The notes beneath the pieces are model-generated. The model ran no database searches and was not told where the DNA came from. It was given only the letters and a program-made list of their open reading frames with translations. From the NCBI GenBank assembly GCA_000146855.1, contig GL405246.1, forward strand, positions 941,661 through 1,005,660: 64,000 bases of DNA, given 5' to 3'. The position numbers were made by a program, and so were the translations under genes. This stretch comes from [Eubacterium] yurii subsp. margaretiae ATCC 43715 (GTDB lineage: Bacteria; Bacillota; Clostridia; Peptostreptococcales; Filifactoraceae). Of the stretch, positions 1 through 8,561 are shown in pieces (the stretch's first letter is position 1; the number at the start of each line of letters is the position of its first letter).

Positions 1-557
1 ATGTGAGAGATGATATAGTATTAAGACTTGCTGCGCTTTTCCACGATAGCGGAAAGCTCTATACTAAGACCGTGGATGAAAACAATATAGGTCATTTTTA
101 CGGCCATAGTGAGCTAAGTTTTGATATAGCAAGAGATAATCTAAAAAGACTGAGATATTCCAATAATATAATCGAACTTGTAGCTCTTCTTTGTAAGAAA
201 CATATGATAGATACGAGGAATATAACAAAAAAAGGTATTAGAAAACTTATATCACTCTTTGGAAAAGAAAATATATACTATCTAATAGAATTGCAAAGGG
301 CTGACTCTGCATCTACTACTCTTGGTGGAGATGACACACTGAAAAACAAGGTTGATGAAGTCTTAGCGGAAGAAGATGTATTTTCTTTAAAGGATATGAA
401 TATAGATGGAAATGATGTCAAAAACTTGGGATATAAGGGCAAAGAAATAGGGGATATATTGAGGTATCTCTTTGATAAGGTGATGGAAAATCCTCAGTTT
501 AATGAAAAAACAAAACTTTTGGAAATAATTAAAAGAGAAATTGCAGATAAGCTTTGA
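1..557 (+). CDS. cca: CCA tRNA nucleotidyltransferase, C-terminal part (5' truncated by window)
   Basis: The reading frame is open from the left edge (first complete codon at 3), so the nucleotidyltransferase head lies outside the window. What remains is the HD domain and C-terminal RNA-binding region. The motif LAALFHDSGK is followed by the HFYGHSELS segment typical of CCA-adding enzymes of the bacterial HD type, then a helical tail that includes KNLGYKGKEIGDIL. The full enzyme adds or repairs the 3' CCA of tRNAs. The usual HDIGK is HDSGK here; His and Asp are kept. The next gene is convergent, 210 bp away, with no clear terminator between them. Other HD-domain proteins are possible but fit less well. 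Confidence 0.8.
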   Translation, partial: VRDDIVLRLAALFHDSGKLYTKTVDENNIGHFYGHSELSFDIARDNLKRLRYSNNIIELVALLCKKHMIDTRNITKKGIRKLISLFGKENIYYLIELQRADSASTTLGGDDTLKNKVDEVLAEEDVFSLKDMNIDGNDVKNLGYKGKEIGDILRYLFDKVMENPQFNEKTKLLEIIKREIADKL

Positions 558-767
558 TAAGAAGATGTTTTTAAAAAATTCGTATCAAAATAGGTTTTAT
601 CAGCAGTTTCTCTTTTTTATATAGTGTTATTATACTTATTTTTAATACTTTTATCTATGGATAATTTTCATAAATGATTTACAAAGTAGCATATGATTTA
701 TCACTTTATTATAAATGTTATCCATTATTTTATTAGATTTGAGTATTAATAGTATTATTATCTTTAT

Positions 768-1634
768 TTAGTAGAGTCTATAAAAAAAGTGCATATATGG
801 TACTGTGTAGACTATTTCATGCGATACGCAGTGGAAGTTATAACCGTCTTCACCATAGCAAGTACCGTGATCCGAACACATTATGCAAAAAGTTTTGCCT
901 CTCTTGGCAAATAAATCAAATAGTCTGTTAATATGAGAGTCCACGTATCTAAGTGCCATGGCGTGAGTTGTGACGTCGTCAAGTTTGGCATGATCAGAGT
1001 AAAAGGAATTAGGATAGTGGATGCTGTCGACATTTACATACATAAAAATCTTTTCATCCTTCTTTTTTTCAAGCAGTTTTTCTATAAAGTCCAACTGATT
1101 TTCAAAACTTTCCTTTATGTGGCAGGCAAAGGAAGTATTCCAATATGATTCCTTGAAAAAACTTGGAAGTATCTTATTTATAGGCGTTCTCTTGTTGAAA
1201 AACCCCACTCCACCTATGCAGACTGTAGTATATCCTACTTTTTCCAATCCTCTTATAAAGCTGTCTCCCTCAAAAACATAAGAGTAGGGATGTAATTTAC
1301 CCAAGGCTCCGTTTTCTTTTGCTACGAAGAGCCTCTCTCTTTCATACAAAGGAACAGGTCTTGACGGTGACGGTAGATTGCCTATGAACATAGCCATATG
1401 AGAAGGGAAGGTGTAATTTCCAGGTGCATGGCATTTTTCCCACTTGCCATACTTATTTATATTTGGCGTATTGCCCAAACTTTCTTCCTGTGAAGCCACA
1501 TCATATCTCAGTGTATCAAGACAAATGAAAAGTATGTCGTTATTCCCTACTACTTCATTCATATTTACGCTCATCTCAGCCTTTTTTGGATCGCCTATTA
1601 CAAATTTAGGTACTTCAGTTACCTGTCTTGGCAT
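768..1634 (-). CDS. STM4013/SEN3800-like hydrolase (sulfatase/alkaline phosphatase fold)
   Basis: 288 residues. The N-terminal region shows ILFICLDTLRYDV (metal-binding Asp of the alkaline phosphatase superfamily). PGNYTFPSHMAMF follows at the position of the nucleophile loop, with Thr/Ser and not the Cys of true sulfatases. CIGGVGFFN comes mid-protein, NVDSIHYPN after it, and MCSDHGTCYGEDG near the C-terminus supplies the second metal site. These match my memory of the STM4013 family, found next to the STM4011/4012 radical SAM, STM4014 and STM4015 proteins. The substrate is unknown. The start has AAGGAG upstream. It is probably expressed after the two upstream minus-strand genes, though a 300 bp gap separates them. 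No radical SAM gene follows; the gene ends facing cca. Confidence 0.75.
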   Translation of the reverse strand: MPRQVTEVPKFVIGDPKKAEMSVNMNEVVGNNDILFICLDTLRYDVASQEESLGNTPNINKYGKWEKCHAPGNYTFPSHMAMFIGNLPSPSRPVPLYERERLFVAKENGALGKLHPYSYVFEGDSFIRGLEKVGYTTVCIGGVGFFNKRTPINKILPSFFKESYWNTSFACHIKESFENQLDFIEKLLEKKKDEKIFMYVNVDSIHYPNSFYSDHAKLDDVTTHAMALRYVDSHINRLFDLFAKRGKTFCIMCSDHGTCYGEDGYNFHCVSHEIVYTVPYMHFFYRLY

Positions 1635-1934
1635 TTTTTCTCCTTGTGTTTAGTGCTATTTATTAATAGTTGAAATTATTGATTGTTAAATGATTTAATG
1701 CTAATACCGATAGTTAAAAAACAATGGGAAATCTCACTTTAATATATTTCTAAAATTAGTGTAATCAATAGATAATCAAAGAGAAATTTTCCATTAATCC
1801 AATTATAATATTTTTATATATAGTCCTAATTATTGATATTCTAAATATATGGATTTACAATTATTTAATACTATAATTCAATGATTAAAGTATAATATAT
1901 TATTAGAAGATTTAATGATGTCATAAATTATATA
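1635..1934 (-). other. 300 bp gap inside the STM4015-4014-4013 trio
   Basis: AT-rich spacer without a credible reading frame. It holds an imperfect inverted repeat (1723-1735 with 1781-1795; arms AATGGGAAATCTC and GAGAAATTTTCCATT) that could fold in the transcript, but no T-tract follows, so I do not call a terminator. No convincing promoter was found for the hydrolase. Confidence 0.4.
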
Positions 1935-2972
1935 CTATTTCAATTTAAGCTTTTCTACCAATATATTCATTTTTAATATCTGATTTTTGTAGATTGTATT
2001 TTTGTAAAATATATCCTTATACATCAAATCACCCTGTGAATTAATCTCGATTATATAAGGTTTTTTAGTATTTTTTTCAAGAAGTATGTCAAAGCCTGAA
2101 ACATTTAAATTTGGAAACTGTTCCATGGCTTTTTGGCAAAGTGTATCTATATATTGTTTTATCCCATCTCTAAGATTTATACTTGAGTTATCAAGGGGCA
2201 AATTATTAAGGTGAAGATTTGTGATACTTCCATTTTTGCTACCCCTTGCTTGGATAAAGTCGAGACTTTCAAATTGATATACCAATCTTAAATCGTATAT
2301 GATTCCGTTTACATCATCCTTAGGAACCCAACGCTCTACTATTGCTCCCTTTTTCAAGATAAAATTCGCCAATTTGCAAATCATATCTTTATCACTGATA
2401 TTAAATAATTTTTTAGTATTTATATATCTGCCGTTTTCATAGTTCATGGAGGTCTGTATCTTCATCTTATCAGTCTTTTTATTGTATTTTAATGATATTA
2501 CTCCGCAGGCACCTGAACCGAAATTTGGCTTTATAAATATCTGAGAAATATTTTTTTCTCTAAGATTATAAATAAGTTCATCAAAACAACTACACCTAAA
2601 ATCAAGCATAGGTGTAGTTGATATATTTGCATTTTGCAATATTTGCTTACATTTAATCTTATCCAAGGTATTTTTTATAGACTCAGGTGAGTTCATATAA
2701 ACCATGCCATCAATATTGGATAGAGAGGTCAAAATATCATTATATCTCTTGATATTGCTGTCTAATTCATCAACGTAGATACTGTAGTTTGAAATAGGAT
2801 CAATCTTTATAAAACAAGCTTGATGAGAAAAATTTTCATAAAATAACTTTTCAAGATTTTTCTCAAAATATTCATCTATATCGAAGAATTCAAAATCAAC
2901 ATTCAAATCTGTACAAGCCTTTGAAAAATATTCATACCTCTTGTTTTTCTTGCCTAATAATACGGACTTCAT
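1935..2972 (-). CDS. STM4014-like ATP-grasp protein
   Basis: 345 residues, cytoplasmic. ATP-grasp features are visible. IFIKPNFGSGACGVISL resembles the nucleotide-binding lysine and glycine-rich loop. GAIVERWVPK and YDLRLVYQ lie in the middle, and IIEINSQGDLMYKDIF near residue 320 holds the metal-binding Glu-Ile-Asn triad. ITNLHLNN is a motif I associate with the STM4014 family. ATP-grasp enzymes couple ATP hydrolysis to ligation of a carboxylate to an amine or thiol; the substrate here is unknown. The start codon overlaps the stop of the upstream LRR gene by one base (TAATG), so translation is probably coupled. RimK-like ligase activity on a peptide is inference only. Confidence 0.72.
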   Translation of the reverse strand: MKSVLLGKKNKRYEYFSKACTDLNVDFEFFDIDEYFEKNLEKLFYENFSHQACFIKIDPISNYSIYVDELDSNIKRYNDILTSLSNIDGMVYMNSPESIKNTLDKIKCKQILQNANISTTPMLDFRCSCFDELIYNLREKNISQIFIKPNFGSGACGVISLKYNKKTDKMKIQTSMNYENGRYINTKKLFNISDKDMICKLANFILKKGAIVERWVPKDDVNGIIYDLRLVYQFESLDFIQARGSKNGSITNLHLNNLPLDNSSINLRDGIKQYIDTLCQKAMEQFPNLNVSGFDILLEKNTKKPYIIEINSQGDLMYKDIFYKNTIYKNQILKMNILVEKLKLK

Positions 2973-3841
2973 TATTCTGTCAACATCGGATAATAGTATA
3001 TTTCTCCGTCATATTCATCAGCGTCATTAGGTTCGTCAAGTATTACGTTTATACCTGTATTTTTAAGATTTTCCATCATCTTTTCAGAAAGGTAGTGATA
3101 AGTGAGGTCAAGCTTTTCAAGGTTTTTGAACATTGATATATTATCCAATATCATCTGTCCGCCCTTATCAGTAAGAGTACCGTTTGATAAATCTAAAGTC
3201 TTTATATTGTAAAGGTTCTTGCTTTCAACGATTTTTTCTACTATTTCATCTTGTAGCTCACTGTTTCCAAGCCCGAGATAAGACAAGTTTTTGATATAAT
3301 CAGCTTTTAATATGCTTGCTATATCTTCTATGGTTCCGTCAAAACCATAGTCTTCAACACCGAAATACAGGTTTAGTTTTTTTAACTTAGGCAGTTTTGC
3401 AACAGCTATCTGTTTGATGACTGATGATGGAAGTCCTCCGCAGATGATTTCAAGCTCTTCAAGATTATCATGGTTAATATCGCCAAGAGACAATTCATTA
3501 CTTCCCTTTATTGTAAGGCTTTTCAACTTAGGTAAGGCTTTTAGTAAGTTAGAGTAATCACCTTGTTCTATCCAAGAGACTTCACATTCTTCATAGTCCA
3601 TATCCCCAATGAACATCTTGCTTATATGTTGGAGTTTATCCTTGTTTTCTACAAAAACATCAAGTAATTGCTGAATCGAATTGTCATAAGATTCTCCCCA
3701 ACAACCTACTATAAGTTCGTCTAAAGTGGCAAGATCTTCATCAGCTATTATTTCATTTGCAAGTGTAAGACTGTCGACCTCTTGGCTGTCTTCCTCCCAT
3801 ATTTGTTCACCGGTGTAATAATATTTTTTACTCTTTAACAT
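2972..3841 (-). CDS. STM4015-like leucine-rich repeat protein
   Basis: 289 residues from ATG 3841, chosen because GGAGG sits 7 bases upstream; the frame stays open further 5' but without a binding site. From about residue 95 there are irregular leucine-rich repeats: LPKLKSLTIKG, NLEELEIICGG, LPKLKKLNLYFG, IKNLSYLGLGNSEL, IKTLDLSNGTL, NLEKLDLTYHYLSE. Motifs such as DYEECEVSWIEQGD and CGGLPSSVI agree with my memory of the STM4015 family, whose members sit beside STM4013/4014 and two radical SAM genes. There is no signal peptide. It is likely a recognition or scaffold protein for its operon partners (inference). The acidic C-terminus ends in EPNDADEYDGEIYYYP. Confidence 0.72.
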   Translation of the reverse strand: MLKSKKYYYTGEQIWEEDSQEVDSLTLANEIIADEDLATLDELIVGCWGESYDNSIQQLLDVFVENKDKLQHISKMFIGDMDYEECEVSWIEQGDYSNLLKALPKLKSLTIKGSNELSLGDINHDNLEELEIICGGLPSSVIKQIAVAKLPKLKKLNLYFGVEDYGFDGTIEDIASILKADYIKNLSYLGLGNSELQDEIVEKIVESKNLYNIKTLDLSNGTLTDKGGQMILDNISMFKNLEKLDLTYHYLSEKMMENLKNTGINVILDEPNDADEYDGEIYYYPMLTE

Positions 3842-3895
3842 TTCAAAACCTCCTAAAACTTGAAATTTTAATTTAATTCTTATGTAAGCAAATAC

Positions 3896-3924
3896 AGTAT
3901 AAGCATACAAAAGTTTATTGTTAA
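3896..3924 (-). promoter_or_regulatory. Sigma-A-type promoter of the STM4015-4014-4013 trio
   Basis: On the minus strand TTAACA (3919-3924), a 17-base spacer and TATACT (3896-3901), each one mismatch from consensus. It lies about 55 bases upstream of the LRR gene start. Confidence 0.6.
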
Positions 3925-4215
3925 TTTTATAATTCTTACCTCGTTATTTATATCATAAAATGTTAAAAATAATCTGTAATTATATATTAATTGCTCTGTT
4001 TTTAATCTTATACTTTATCTTTTCAATCTATTGATATTATCATCAATAGTTAAAAAAATAATGAGCGGTGTTTAACTTGAATAAGAATATACAGAGGATA
4101 TTTTACACATTATTTTTTTGATTTTAGTATTTGTTTTAAAATCTGAATGATATTAGTGGGATCGTCATTTGTTTAGCAAAAATATGACTTTTTCATTAAA
4201 TATATTTAATAGTTA

Positions 4216-4243
4216 TTGACTTATAAAAAAATAATGCTAAACT
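4216..4243 (+). promoter_or_regulatory. Possible promoter of the lipoprotein gene
   Basis: TTGACT (4216-4221), 16 bases, TAAACT (4238-4243), about 55 bases before the ATG at 4298. The region 3925-4215 between the divergent promoters shows nothing else I can support. Confidence 0.4.
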
Positions 4244-4297
4244 GAAACTAATAATACTACATATTTATTTGAAAAATTGAAGGGAGTTGAATTAATT

Positions 4298-5065
4298 ATG
4301 GAAGGATTAAAGATTAAGAGAAAATTTTTATCTTTAGTATTATTTTTTATGGTATTGTTAATTATGACAGCTTGTAACGTCAGCGTTATAAAGCGTGAAA
4401 GCCAAGATAATACTTCTAAAGTTGACAAAGATAATGTAAGCTATAACTTTGTAAGAGATTTATCACTTGATAAATATAATGATAAAAGTCTTATAGATAA
4501 GGTTTTGAATACAAGCATTAGTGATGATGATAACAATAAAAAAGATACTGCAAGAGCTATAGGTTTTATTTCAGGTACAACCATTGGCGCTGATAGTCCT
4601 TGGATTTGCTTTGTAAACGATAATTATATAGGGGTTCTTTTTCTTAAAGGGATTTTAATTTATGAGAAAAGTACCGGTAATTTAAGCACGGTAATAGATA
4701 CAGAGGGCTTAGGCTTTAAGTATACTCAGGGAGATGAAGCAATTTTAGAAAAAGCCGATAATGAATATTTAATTTTATATAAGGCTAATGAAAATAAGGG
4801 ATATATCTATTCATTTAAAGAAAATGCACTATCTAAAATTAATGATATAGCTAAAGCAAATATAAATGACTTGATGTATAGTCAAGTAGATAAGGAAAGA
4901 TTCAAAAAAATTCAGACAATAGTTGGAAACTCTTCTGTACCAGTTATATATAAAGACCATTATTTTTCATTAGAAATAAACTATAATGACTTAAAAAACT
5001 CCTATGTACATGTCTTAGATGAAAAATTCAACGAGATATTGAAGTTTAGATTGGGAGATAAGTAA
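4298..5065 (+). CDS. Lipoprotein of unknown function
   Basis: 255 residues from ATG 4298 with AGGGAG 11 bases upstream; an in-frame TTG at 4277 lacks a binding site. Residues 1-26 form a lipoprotein signal (basic N-region KIKRK, hydrophobic core, lipobox IMTAC), so Cys26 is expected to be acylated and membrane-anchored outside the cell. The mature part is mostly beta-like, with short repeating motifs such as NDNYIGVLFLKGILIYE and NEYLILYKANENKGYIYSF suggestive of a small propeller-like or WD-like sheet, which is speculative. I do not recognise a family. It stands alone, divergent from the STM4015-like operon and followed by the U32 gene. Confidence 0.7.
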   Translation: MEGLKIKRKFLSLVLFFMVLLIMTACNVSVIKRESQDNTSKVDKDNVSYNFVRDLSLDKYNDKSLIDKVLNTSISDDDNNKKDTARAIGFISGTTIGADSPWICFVNDNYIGVLFLKGILIYEKSTGNLSTVIDTEGLGFKYTQGDEAILEKADNEYLILYKANENKGYIYSFKENALSKINDIAKANINDLMYSQVDKERFKKIQTIVGNSSVPVIYKDHYFSLEINYNDLKNSYVHVLDEKFNEILKFRLGDK

Positions 5066-5199
5066 AAAATCTCAAATTGTCTATTATAGTAATTTTGATA
5101 TTGACTTATCAAACAAGTCTTTAAATATACTAATGTTTTAGAAATTCAAAAATAGATATAAATATCTTCGTAATAAAAAATCAAACAAGGAATGAAGAT

Positions 5200-7542
5200 A
5201 TGAATAGAAAAATAGAGATATTGTCTCCTGCCGGAGATATTGAAACCTTAAAGACAGGTGTCAATGCAGGAGCTGATGCAATATATATAGGCGGAAGTAT
5301 GTTTTCTGCAAGGGCGTCCGCACAAAACTTTGACGATAAGCAGATGATAGAGGCTATAGATTATGCACATGCAAGGGATGCAAGAGTCTATGTCGCAGTT
5401 AATACCTTGATTAAAGATGTAGAAATAAGGAGCTGTTTGGATTATATAGGCTTTTTGCATAAGGTGGGTGCAGATGCGATTATTGTGCAAGACTTGGGAT
5501 TGACAAGGCTGATAAGGGAATTTATCCCAAATATCCCGCTTCATCTTTCAACTCAATCTGCGATATCTACGGTAGATGATATAAAAGCCTTGGAAAGTTT
5601 GAATGTTCAAAGACTTGTCTTGCCAAGGGAGACTACTGTAAAAGAAATAAGCGACTTTTCAAAAAATACCGACTTGGAACTGGAAGTCTTCGTTCATGGA
5701 GCCTTGTGCGTTTCGTACAGCGGTAGATGCCTTTTTTCAGCATTAAATGGAGGTCGCTCAGGAAATCGTGGACAGTGCACTCAAGCCTGTAGGAAAAAAT
5801 ACGACTTGGAAGTGGACGGCAAGATAATAAACGGCAAGGAAAATATGTATGTGCTTTCTCCGAAGGACCTTAACACTTCAAATGAGATAGATAAGATAAT
5901 AGATTCAGGTGCACATTCGTTGAAAATCGAAGGTCGTATGAAGAGGAAGGAATACATCCATGTCTGTGTAAAATCTTATAAGGCTGTAACTGAAGAATAT
6001 ATAAAATATGGTAAAATATCTTCTCAAACTCTAAATGAAGTGAACAGTGCCTTGAATAACGTCTTTAACCGCTCATTTACAAGGGGATATGTACTTGGGG
6101 ACAAGGGAAAAAATATAATAAATACTGCCTACCAAAAACCGCTTGGAGAAAAAATAGCAACTGTACTGAATTTTGACGCTAAAAATAAGAGGCTGAAGAT
6201 AAAGTTGACGGAGGACATTCAAAAGGGAGACGGGCTTAGCATAGGCGAAAATGTAGGTAGAATAATTCATAAGGACAGGTCAATATCAGATACTGCTAAA
6301 AAGGGTGAGATTATATCTCTTGACTTTATCAGAGCTATTCCTGAAAATACGATTATATATAGAACTTATGACAGTAAGTTTGAAAATTTGCTTGATAAAG
6401 AGCAAAAGATACTGAAAAAACTCCCCTTAAATGCGACATTGGAGCTTAAAATAGGTGAAAAGCCTAAGATGACATTAACTCAGGAAAAAAATGAGATAGT
6501 AGAAATAAAATCTCCTGCAGATGAGTTGAAACAAAGCTTTAATATTGAATGTGATGTGGACTTCATCATTGAAAAGTCACAAAAAATGCCTCTTTCAGAT
6601 GAAAATATAATAAAGCAGATTTCCAAGACTGATACCTATCCATTTGAAATAGCTGATATTCAAATCCAAAGAGATGGAGATATATTCATACCTGTAAAGA
6701 TATTAAATGAGCTGAGAAGAAAAGCTCTTGAAAGTTTATATGAAGAAAAGACAACTTCTTATAAAAGAGAGAGAGTTGATAAGATAAGCGATGATTTTTT
6801 TGTAAAAGCTGTAGATAAAAATGAAGACGAAAATAATGATATTTCATTTTTTGTGGATATTCAAGATGAAAAGCACTTAGCAGAAGCGATGAAAGTTCCA
6901 AATGTCAAGAAGATTATAAGTTCTGATATCACTTTGTACAGGAAAATATTTGAGCTTTCTCCTGAAAAAGCAGTGTTTAAACTGCCAAGTATAATCAGAC
7001 AGGAGGATAGCGATTATATAGCAAAATTAATTAAAACTTTGGATAATCCCAAGTTGATGTCCTCGTCATATTCTTTCTTGAACTATGACGGCTTTGAGAT
7101 AGCAAATTATCACTTAAATTGCTACAACTCCTTTACTCATAATTTTTATAATGAAAAAGCTATCTATACAGTGGCTTCTCTTGAAAATATCTTTGCCAAC
7201 AATGATGACTATCTCTATCTAAAAGATAAATCCAAGGTAGTAATACCTATGTATATCTATCCTGATCTTATGCTTATGGAATACTGTCCTCATAAGGATG
7301 AAAAAGGAAAATGCAAGTATAACTACAATTGTAAATTGCCAAGTACGACAATTACAAATGAGCAAAATGACAGATTTTTATTTGAAAAATTCTTAGATTG
7401 CAAGGTAGCAATATTATCAGATAAGGCATATACTTTAAGTAAAAAGCAGGTTCAAAATTTTATAGATAATGGATATAGAACTTTCTTAATAGAACTTAAG
7501 GGAGAGGCAACAAGAGACATCAGTAAGATATTTGAACTTTAG
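5200..7542 (+). CDS. U32 family protein (RlhA/TrhP-like RNA hydroxylation type), long form
   Basis: 780 residues. It opens with the U32 signature ILSPAGDIETLKTGVNAGAD. Cys170, Cys177, Cys193 and Cys197 (LCVSYSGRC and QCTQAC) form the cysteine motif that in this family is thought to hold an iron-sulfur cluster. IEGRMKRKEY follows. The second half is longer than classic U32 proteins and corresponds to the DUF3656-type extension, ending with a Cys-rich patch (YCPHKDEKGKCKYNYNC). Characterised relatives, E. coli RlhA and B. subtilis TrhP, are needed for prephenate-dependent hydroxylation of rRNA or tRNA pyrimidines. Peptidase is the older family name. Monocistronic, RBS AAGGAA, followed by a strong terminator. 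Confidence 0.82.
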   Translation: MNRKIEILSPAGDIETLKTGVNAGADAIYIGGSMFSARASAQNFDDKQMIEAIDYAHARDARVYVAVNTLIKDVEIRSCLDYIGFLHKVGADAIIVQDLGLTRLIREFIPNIPLHLSTQSAISTVDDIKALESLNVQRLVLPRETTVKEISDFSKNTDLELEVFVHGALCVSYSGRCLFSALNGGRSGNRGQCTQACRKKYDLEVDGKIINGKENMYVLSPKDLNTSNEIDKIIDSGAHSLKIEGRMKRKEYIHVCVKSYKAVTEEYIKYGKISSQTLNEVNSALNNVFNRSFTRGYVLGDKGKNIINTAYQKPLGEKIATVLNFDAKNKRLKIKLTEDIQKGDGLSIGENVGRIIHKDRSISDTAKKGEIISLDFIRAIPENTIIYRTYDSKFENLLDKEQKILKKLPLNATLELKIGEKPKMTLTQEKNEIVEIKSPADELKQSFNIECDVDFIIEKSQKMPLSDENIIKQISKTDTYPFEIADIQIQRDGDIFIPVKILNELRRKALESLYEEKTTSYKRERVDKISDDFFVKAVDKNEDENNDISFFVDIQDEKHLAEAMKVPNVKKIISSDITLYRKIFELSPEKAVFKLPSIIRQEDSDYIAKLIKTLDNPKLMSSSYSFLNYDGFEIANYHLNCYNSFTHNFYNEKAIYTVASLENIFANNDDYLYLKDKSKVVIPMYIYPDLMLMEYCPHKDEKGKCKYNYNCKLPSTTITNEQNDRFLFEKFLDCKVAILSDKAYTLSKKQVQNFIDNGYRTFLIELKGEATRDISKIFEL

Positions 7543-7571
7543 TAATGATATAAATTAGAGATTGAGAAAAA

Positions 7572-7627
7572 ACAGATTTACTAATATTTGTAAATTTAGC
7601 TTACAATATTGTAAAGCTGTTTTTTTT
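7572..7627 (+). terminator. Rho-independent terminator after the U32 gene
   Basis: Arms 7572-7593 and 7601-7620 pair over about 20 bp (one mismatch, two single-base bulges). They are followed by eight T residues (7620-7627). Confidence 0.75.
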
Positions 7628-7774
7628 GTTGTATAATCTTAGCTTAGAGATTTATTATGTTTTAAGCATAGAATACGGAATTTATTTTATTTAGCATTAA
7701 AATATAAGTGCAACAATAAAAAATAGAGATAAGAAAAACAAAATTACTTATAATACATTATGAAAAGGAAGAAC

Positions 7775-8539
7775 ATGAATATAAATATAAAAAATATAAA
7801 TGTAAACTATGTTGATGTGGGAGAAGCTGATAATACAGTCCTGCTCTTGCATGGTTGGGGCTCTAATATAGTGCTTTTTGACTCTCTTATATCAGCTCTA
7901 AAGGATAAATGCAGGGTGATTGCTCTTGATATGCCCGGCTTTGGTGGGACTGATGAGCCGTCTTTTGCTATGAATGTTGACGATTATACAGACTTTGTGG
8001 CAGAGTTTATAGAAAAATTGAATTTGAAAAAACTGTCGCTAATAGGTCACTCTTTCGGTGGTAGGGTGATAATCAAAATGGCAAACAGAAAGTTGAATTT
8101 TGACTTGGACAAGATAGTATTGATAGATGCGGCAGGTATAAGACCGAAGAAGAGTCTTGCAGTACAAATTAAGGTAAAATCATTTAAAATAGCGAGATTT
8201 ATCTTTGAAAATACTGCTCTTGGCAAGATGTATCCGAATTTTATCAACAATATGAGAAAAAAGAGCGGCTCTGCTGATTACAATATGGCAAGTGTAAGAA
8301 TGCGTGAGATATTGGTAAAGGTAGTAAATGAAGACTTGAGCAACTTACTTTCCAATATAAAAAACAAGACCTTGCTGATATGGGGTGACAAGGACGATGC
8401 AACTCCAATTTCAGATGCCTATCTTATGAATAAGCTTATTGCATACAGCAGACTTGTCGTAGTGGAAAATACAGGACACTACAGCTTTTTAGAAAATCCG
8501 ACGCTTGTAAACACAGAAATTCAAAAATTTTTGGTCTGA
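7775..8539 (+). CDS. Alpha/beta hydrolase
   Basis: 254 residues from ATG 7775, which has AAGGAAG just upstream; ATG 7760 is in frame but has no binding site. Classic fold markers are LLLHGWGSN (oxyanion region), GHSFGG with nucleophile Ser93, WGDKDD with the acid near Asp207, and TGHYSFLENP with His235. No signal peptide, so cytoplasmic. The substrate cannot be told from sequence; esterase, lactonase or C-C hydrolase are all possible. It lies 22 bp before the membrane MurF-like gene and is almost certainly cotranscribed, which suggests a link to cell wall precursor metabolism (inference). Confidence 0.8.
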   Translation: MNINIKNINVNYVDVGEADNTVLLLHGWGSNIVLFDSLISALKDKCRVIALDMPGFGGTDEPSFAMNVDDYTDFVAEFIEKLNLKKLSLIGHSFGGRVIIKMANRKLNFDLDKIVLIDAAGIRPKKSLAVQIKVKSFKIARFIFENTALGKMYPNFINNMRKKSGSADYNMASVRMREILVKVVNEDLSNLLSNIKNKTLLIWGDKDDATPISDAYLMNKLIAYSRLVVVENTGHYSFLENPTLVNTEIQKFLV

Positions 8540-8561
8540 TTTTTGGACTTAAGGAGAAAAG

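Noticed and set aside
1723..1795. Imperfect inverted repeat in the STM4014-4013 gap as a terminator
   Set aside because: No T-run after either arm and the stem has mismatches; left as a note only.
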